From the NCBI RefSeq assembly GCF_034702125.1, contig NC_085868.1, positions 42,955,047 to 43,019,046 of the forward strand: a stretch of 64,000 nt of DNA. The letters run 5' to 3'. This document shows positions 57,681 through 64,000 of this stretch, in pieces. The stretch's first letter is position 1. Each line of letters begins with the position of its first letter. Source of the stretch: Engraulis encrasicolus (taxonomy: Eukaryota > Chordata > Actinopteri > Clupeiformes > Engraulidae). The notes beneath the pieces were generated by a model. It did no database searches. It was not told the DNA's origin and worked only from the letters and a program-made list of their open reading frames with translations. Position numbers and translations under genes: made by a program.

Positions 57681-60600
57681 TAGTGTTGCTGTCGTCAACG
57701 ACAACGAGGACGACATATCTCAGTCAACGAACATTTTGCAAGCCAATTGTCATGACGAAAACGTTAACTGCTTGACGTTTTTTAAACTAGAGGTGACTTA
57801 AATGCATGGCCACATGAGGAAATCTTAGAGGAAACGCAACGCAAATACTTGCTGCATGACGATGACTATGACTAAACATTATTGTGGAAATAAAAACCAT
57901 GACGTGATCCAAAACAAAACAAAAAGAGAAACGAAACATTTGCATGCACCATTGCGCGCCGCACTTCTGAGACTACCGCTGCTTGGATAGACGTTTTCTT
58001 CCCGACAAGGCTAAGTAATCTGTGCACAAATACAACGGAGCCCAGACACGTTGACATGTCATTATGTTAAATGCTCATTAATGATACGAAAGTCTTGTTT
58101 GTGTGAGAAGTCAGATTTGGTTGAACAGCAGAAAATAATGCATTACCCACGCAGTGAACGCAAGCGAGATTTTTTTTTCCGATGCTCCATCTGACCTGTC
58201 AATCAGTCCCATCCGTCAATCTTCCATCGCCAATGAATTATTTGACGTTGATGCAGCAACATTGGACGCCGAACCCCAGAGAAAGAGCGACTTCTGGGCT
58301 ATAAGAATAATGAAATAGCTAATTGACAACATTCCCATGCAGATGGCGCGAAGTGGCACAATCAACTTATCTTTGAAAACGTAGCCGATAGTGAAACATG
58401 AACCCTTTTCCCGTAATGTGTTGTGCGTTATGCGGCTGTCCCATGGGACACGGGGCAATAATAATTTGAATCTGGATTAACCTCCAAAGAAGTGCATATC
58501 GTCCGATTATTGAACGTTTGGAAGACAGGAGCTTCTAAGACGTGCGCGTCTCTCTTCCTCTCCCTCTCCCCCCCTCTCTCTCTTTGTACCCCGAGACAGC
58601 AACAAGTCCACGTTAACATGAAACTGGTCCGTCATTCTGTCGAATTTCAGTTTAAGTGCATTTAAACAAAGGTTAATATTTATGTTAATTATTGCAGTTA
58701 TGGGCATGTCACAGGCACCGGCAGCTCTGCGCTTATCGTTAATACATTGGAAGGGACACGTCTTTCAAACTCAAAGTGAACTAACCATTTTATTGAACAA
58801 ACATAAAATATGTCCATCAATATCATTTTGATAAAGAACAAGATTGCCTGCCTGCATTCTTCTTCGCCACAATATGCTGGATTCAAGTTGATGTATAGGC
58901 TAAGGCCAGACTTTTTTTTTTATTAAGACATTTCATGGTCAAAAACAAAATCTCAGGGCTATAAAAAAAAGTTCAACGCCTTGCGGCATTGTTGCCGCGA
59001 TGTAGGGCCTATTGACGAATTAAAATTAGGCCTACTATAACGCATAGCCTACTATCAGTTTTATTATTATGATGATGATGATGATGATGATGATGATTAG
59101 GCTAATAATAATGATGCCAATTCGAATGGTGCATAACTGTGTAGGAAGGTGTCCATATTCAGCAGAATACACTAGCCTACATTGTTGACGCAATGCTCCT
59201 GCTGACGAATTTCATAACACTTCTCCTCTACTCTTACTCCTCCTTCTCATTATTAATAGTTCATACATAGGCCTACTTGAACAAAGTTCATTTAACTTCT
59301 TTAGTTGTGTTGATATAAGCTTTGTCTGTACACACAACATTCAAATTAGTTTGATTCCTGACCTGCAATTGGTGTAAGGAAACCTGCCACCCCCCCCCTC
59401 TCCTCCCCTCCCTCCCTCCTCCTCCCCTCTCTCCCTCCTCCTCCCCTCCATAACTGAGGTAGCCTACCATGATCATGGTTCTGTCCCACCTCCCATCCTT
59501 CACCGTGACTGAAGCACTCTTAGCATGGAACCACTCTGCCACTGTTCTCTTTAACTACTTTTCAGAGCTGTCTCTCACAAGCATGAGATCTTGAGAATTT
59601 TATCGGAGGCTTGTGCCACAATCATAATGAGTATTGGTTGGACTTGATATCACTTTGTCATCATAAACTTTATCGAGAGGATGTATAACCAATTGTCTGC
59701 CATGCGGATGGTTCTTCCCTTAGAACCTCTCACCTGCATCAAATGTGCAATGCAGCAAGCTAGTTATCAAGTCATGTTACAAGCTAGCTCACAAAGCAAT
59801 GCATGATGTGCCTAGCAAGTTAACAAAAGCCATGAGCTAAAATTGCCACAGGCTGGCTCGCATGGAATACCCACAAAGCTGTCAAGCAAGCACTTTGCTG
59901 AGCCATGCCGGCAGTCAGGTAAGCAACTCAGGCACTGTGGCAGTCCAGCTTTATATACAGGTGAAAGTGTGTCATGTGACCAGAGTGATGAGGAATTTGC
60001 AGGTGCAAGCAGTAATTGATTCATGACCTACCAGCCCTTAGTAATCAGGTGCCAGGCACTGATTGAGAGATTGGTTGGGATGAGGCTGCTTGATGTCGGA
60101 TTTTTTTTTACAAGTTCTCAAAACGTTTCAATGTATCACTTTTGTTATGACACGTTTGTTGTGTTGTGTGACAAACTTTAATACCAACCCAACAAAGTGA
60201 AGTTAAATGAATGGATGTTTGAGATTTTTTTCTTTGATGCTAAATGTGCTTGATTTAATCTGGTGGAAATATTTTCCACAATTTTCTTAGGTTAATCCAA
60301 TAAATCATTTTTGGTTATATCCTCGTTATGGGTACTGCCAACGATGATGCTGTTGTACTGTTTAAGTGGCAAAAAAGCTGTCATTAAATAGAAAAAGGAA
60401 AAAAAATCCTCAATGTCAAATGTGTTCATTGGTGCATCTGCAAGATAATCATTACTTAACAAAAACTAGACTGCAACTGTAGTCAGTTTTCATCATCATA
60501 AATGTATGACAAAAAGCAGGCTATGTAACATTCATTGTGAGGAAAAGTACGTGACATTTTAGTCTAGCCATTGTAGTCAGAGGAACATTTTAGTCTTACT

Positions 60601-60799
60601 AGCCGACTAAAATGTTAAGACTAAAAGGCCTTGTGACTTGACTAGACTAAAACAAGTAACAACAAAGCTCTCAAAGACAAGGCTAGCTAAAGACTAAAAG
60701 TCTTGTGACTTGACTAGACTAAAACAACCCAACAAAAAACACTGTCAAAACATGACTAACTAAGACTAAAAATAAAATGTGCTGCCAAAAGCAACACTA
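57681..60799. mobile_element. 3.1 kb hAT-type element without recognisable transposase
   Basis: TAGTGTTGCT at the left and AGCAACACTA at the right are flanked by a perfect 8-bp duplication GTAATAAG (57673-57680 and 60800-60807). Subterminal sequence is rich in GTCAACGA and GACTAAAA phrases on each side, typical of a fish hAT family. A short minus-strand frame and a plus-strand fragment near 58170-58317 (ending DAATLDAEPQRKSDFWA) have no assignable motif. A (GAT)n tract lies at about 59068-59098 and a C/T-rich stretch at about 59385-59450. It is probably a non-autonomous element that took up or kept unrelated internal sequence. Confidence 0.85.
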
Positions 60800-60807
60800 G
60801 TAATAAG

Positions 60808-61328
60808 CACAAAATTAGAAAGCCCAGGACAAATCAGATAAGGTCTTTTTCAGGGGGTGTAAAGACAGGGTTCTCTCACTTTGCAATGCGTGACCTCACC
60901 TTATTAAGTTGTGCACTCATCTAAATAAAGCACACACACATTTACCTAAACTGTGGACTGCTATGCAGCTGTGCCTATGTTACATATTGCTGAACATGTA
61001 CTTTTGTGGTTGGCAATCAATCACTTTGTTCATCCCACCTGCATCGCCCAAAATTACCTAAAAAAAGAAAAGGCCAAAACAAATAACCAAAAAAGAAAAG
61101 GCTACAACAAAAACAGATTCCTGATTAATCAGCGAGATGACAGCCCTTGTAGAAGTACTGTAGTTCAGCAAACAAGGGCTCTGCTTGCTCTGCATCCGCA
61201 CAGAACAATCCTTTGTTAATGAAGTGAAACATTGACAAGTTTTTATTGTTACAATGTGGTCACGTGACTGGACAATACCTCTATAGATCACTTCAACTAT
61301 GTTTACCTTTTCCTTTCTTTATTCCTTT

Positions 61329-61366
<38 letters not shown>

Positions 61367-61522
61367 TTTCTTTCTTCCCCTTCTGGTTGGTGTATTCCAC
61401 TGCAGAGAGAGCCGTGTACATTTTTATTGTATTTTAGTGTTGGCAGATGGCTCCCTGCTCATGGGGAAGAAGCTCTTCCGATTTACAGAGCTCCTCTTCT
61501 TCTTTCTGCCATGATTTCCTTT
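60808..61522. other. Non-coding stretch with a (CTTT)n tract
   Basis: The (CTTT)n microsatellite lies at about 61316-61377. Nothing else is recognised. Confidence 0.55.
61316..61377. repeat. (CTTT)n microsatellite
   Basis: About 12 copies of CTTT with one CCTT interruption. It yields a spurious phenylalanine/serine-rich frame. Confidence 0.95.
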
Positions 61523-61530
61523 ACTTAGAT

Positions 61531-61877
61531 CAGGGTTGGGGAACCTTTTTCATTCGAAGGGCCACTTCAAATTCATCCGAGGGCCGTAGAAGTCCTCCGA
61601 GGGCCGCATTATGAACCCAAACAAGGATTTGCCCCTGCTATGCACTTTAGACCTATATTGAAGGCAGCCACCTTTAAAACAGACCCCACCTTCTCTAGGT
61701 CCCCTGAATATAACTTAATTGTATTGCAAATGTATAGTAAATGTATTTTCTAAGTTTCCTTTACAGAATGTGTCATATTTCATGTGAAGCTGCACAACAT
61801 TAAAACTACATCGGGGGCCGGATAAAATGGCCTCAAGGGCCGCAAACGGCCCTCGGGACATAGGTTCCCTACGCCTG
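61531..61877 (+). mobile_element. hAT-Charlie-like MITE (CAGGGTTGGGGAACC termini)
   Basis: The ends CAGGGTTGGGGAACC and GGTTCCCTACGCCTG are flanked by a perfect 8-bp duplication ACTTAGAT (61523-61530 and 61878-61885). The body repeats GAGGGCCG and ends GGGCCGCAAACGGCCC, as in vertebrate Charlie-type non-autonomous elements. Length is 347 bp. Confidence 0.9.
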
Positions 61878-61885
61878 ACTTAGAT

Positions 61886-63735
61886 GAACTGGGCTATGAA
61901 TGACAAAATGTGTGTAGAACACGACAACATCTGGTTGCTCTCCACTTAAATGTGGCATAAAGCCAAATTAATAGCCTCTTCTTGTCCCCATATAACTCTT
62001 CATCTTTACATATGTAAATGGAGAATCAGAACCTTCATCTTTACATTATCCCTATCTGTAAGCTGCACTTACACATCCTGAAGTATGGAGGAATGAGTGG
62101 TGGGTGGTGGAGGCGGAGATAGGAAATACATTACATGCATTAACAATAGATAACATTTTGTTTTGTTTTTATTTTTTATGCAAGAGGGGAGCTCGTGAGT
62201 AGAAGGTAATTGATGGTATAAAGACACAAGTAGTGCTATTACGAAACATGTGGTGTCCAGTTAAAATCATATTCATTTATATTAATTGAAATTAATTAAC
62301 AGTAATAGCCTATTATTTATAGCACAGTAGACTATATATGTCCAATTAGTACCAATCAATCATGAGAAAATTGGCAAGAGATGAGAATCAAATTTGTATT
62401 TTAGTGTAGGTTACATCTCATTTAAGACACGGGTTGAAACCGACCTGAACACATGAGAAGGTAACAGGAATTGGGCACAATATGAAGATTAATGATATAG
62501 GCCTACTATATTAGCATGCCAGGTTACAAAATGGCAATGTGAGGAATGAAAATCCAGAATGTGAGTGGAAACCTCATTTTATAAGGGGAGTTTGGTCATG
62601 CAAGCTATTTGCAAATATAATAATTGACTGTCATTGAGATATTTAGGAAAGGTTCCCCGCAAAAGTACCAATGTTATTAGAATGCGTGATGATGGTGTCA
62701 TTTGGAATGGCACTGAAGCACATTGTAGAGCCAGAACATTGAGGACAAGTTGTGTGTGACTAAGCTCAGTCAAAAGAATAAAAGAGAAATGCTTAAAAGC
62801 ACAATAAACCTACACACACATTTGTATAGGACATTGTACCAAGGGATACAAATGTTCCCAGTCCTCAAAATTGACTTGTCATGCATGTCCTTCCTTCCTC
62901 TCTTCGATCCATCCCTTCTCCATTCCGCGTTTTCTTGTGTGACTTAATAGCCTTTACCCATAAATATGGCCTACCCAATAATGAGATGTCAACAAGGTTC
63001 ACAACCAACCATTTCGTGCTGCTGTAATTCAGTGGAGCAAATGGGAGCATTCCCATGCTAAGCCTGTCTTTAGCATCATGGTATTTTCTTCTTTTTATAA
63101 TGTGGGACCGCTGTCAGACAAGCAGAACTAATACTTTTATCTCCCACTGCTTGTCTCTGCTCCAGCGGTCAAGTCAATATTGCACCAGCACCTGAGAACC
63201 ACATGCAGGAAGGCTGAGAAGGTGAGGGAATAAACTGAGTGTTTTTGAAGGGGTGAAGGATGAAGGTATAGTGGAGATGTGCATATGTTGCCTTGTGTGA
63301 GTGTATGGTGATATGGATGAGGGCAGAAGGTGCTTCAGCTGGGGCTCTGATAGCAGTCACTGCTTCGGTTCAGTCTTTATTATGTCCTCTCCGACTGCAC
63401 ATACAACTCAATCTGCTGGTGAACAGGAAAGGACAGGACATTCCTTCCTTCTTGGCTCTCTAATTCCCGCTTCTCTTGTCATTCCTACATGGGAGCCCAT
63501 TCAGTGTGGGTGAGAGCGACCTGTTATCAGGGCAGCCATGCATGCCAGACATAGTGTCACATCCAATCTGTACTCAGAGGGGAGGCTTCTTCATGGACTT
63601 CAAGTGGCATTGAGGTCTCTATTTCCAGCGAGTCTCTCACCCTTGCTCCATCCCCTCTCTCTATTGCCCCCTCTACCGCTCTGTCTTTTGCAGACACACA
63701 TACACAAAACATAGGTGCACGGGCGTGCATAGGCG

Positions 63736-63828
<93 letters not shown>

Positions 63829-64000
63829 GGTACTAACCATTCAGTGGAAAATAGTGATTCACCAAGAAAATTGCTGATCATTCACAAATGATGTTTTCAT
63901 TTATACCGGTATTCACAAACTACCAAATAGATTTTACTGGTCAACATTTTGCAGTCAAAGATACTGTAGACTCTATTACTGGAAATTCAAAATTGTTTGC
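61886..64000. other. Non-coding stretch to the window end
   Basis: No gene recognised. It includes the large (AC)n tract at 63741-63824. Frames at 63169-63513 are short and motif-free. Confidence 0.5.
63741..63824. repeat. (AC)n microsatellite
   Basis: About 42 uninterrupted AC units preceded by a GCGCGC run. Long Cys-Val frames on the minus strand are artefacts. Confidence 0.98.

Noticed and set aside
58134..58317. Short plus-strand frame ending in an acidic/basic stretch as a hAT transposase exon
   Set aside because: No BED finger, RNase-H or hATC motif could be identified. It is mentioned only as an unexplained fragment.
61246..61514. Phe/Ser-rich hydrophobic frames as membrane proteins
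   Set aside because: They come from the (CTTT)n microsatellite.

Overview
This window looks like intergenic or intronic DNA from a ray-finned fish (teleost). The evidence is the mix of repeats: very long (CA)n and (GATA)n microsatellites, a tRNA-derived SINE, CR1/L2-type LINE sequence, and many hAT, PIF/Harbinger, piggyBac-like and TTAA-targeting (Kolobok/T2-like) DNA transposons. I found no host protein-coding gene, rRNA or CRISPR array. Every convincing protein signature belongs to a mobile element.

Layout. 1-615 is a degenerate ACAGT pentanucleotide array holding a hAT-type remnant. 975-1262 (minus) is a broken XPG/FEN-like nuclease fragment beside large microsatellites. 4933-11818 is a duplicated unit (X-Y-Z, with X inverted in the second copy). 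Its first copy is split by a 4.5 kb TTAA-flanked insert (5715-10236) that carries four smaller elements, and the second copy keeps the empty TTAA site. 12459-13029 is a piggyBac-like MITE. 15370-21542+ is a decayed Harbinger element with a Myb-like gene (plus) facing a DDE transposase (minus). Its Myb gene is split by a 3.6 kb TAA-flanked insert (16120-19695) that carries a minus-strand gene with XPG-like and CXC cysteine-rich parts. 22380-22762 is a hAT MITE. 23981-27053 is a nearly complete hAT transposon with a long transposase frame.

The second half holds further MITEs (27811, 29127), a fold-back element (30176-30829), an almost complete LINE on the minus strand (about 34490-38514; SGNH-hydrolase ORF1, endonuclease and reverse transcriptase, one homopolymer frameshift in ORF2), a 290-bp tandem duplication, a long fold-back element (41550-43196), a 5'-truncated LINE (44940-45716), a TTAA MITE, a SINE (49311), an RTE-like 3' tail, two copies of an 823-bp TTAA element (one hit by a hAT-type MITE while the other keeps the empty site), a 3.1 kb hAT-type element without a recognisable transposase (57681-60799), and a Charlie-like MITE (61531).

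The genes do not form a cellular pathway. Functionally linked pairs exist only inside elements: Harbinger Myb protein plus transposase, and LINE ORF1 plus ORF2. The main value of the window is its readable order of nested insertions, with target-site duplications and two filled/empty site pairs. The most unusual candidate is the XPG-like/CXC gene inside a TAA-flanked inverted-repeat element.
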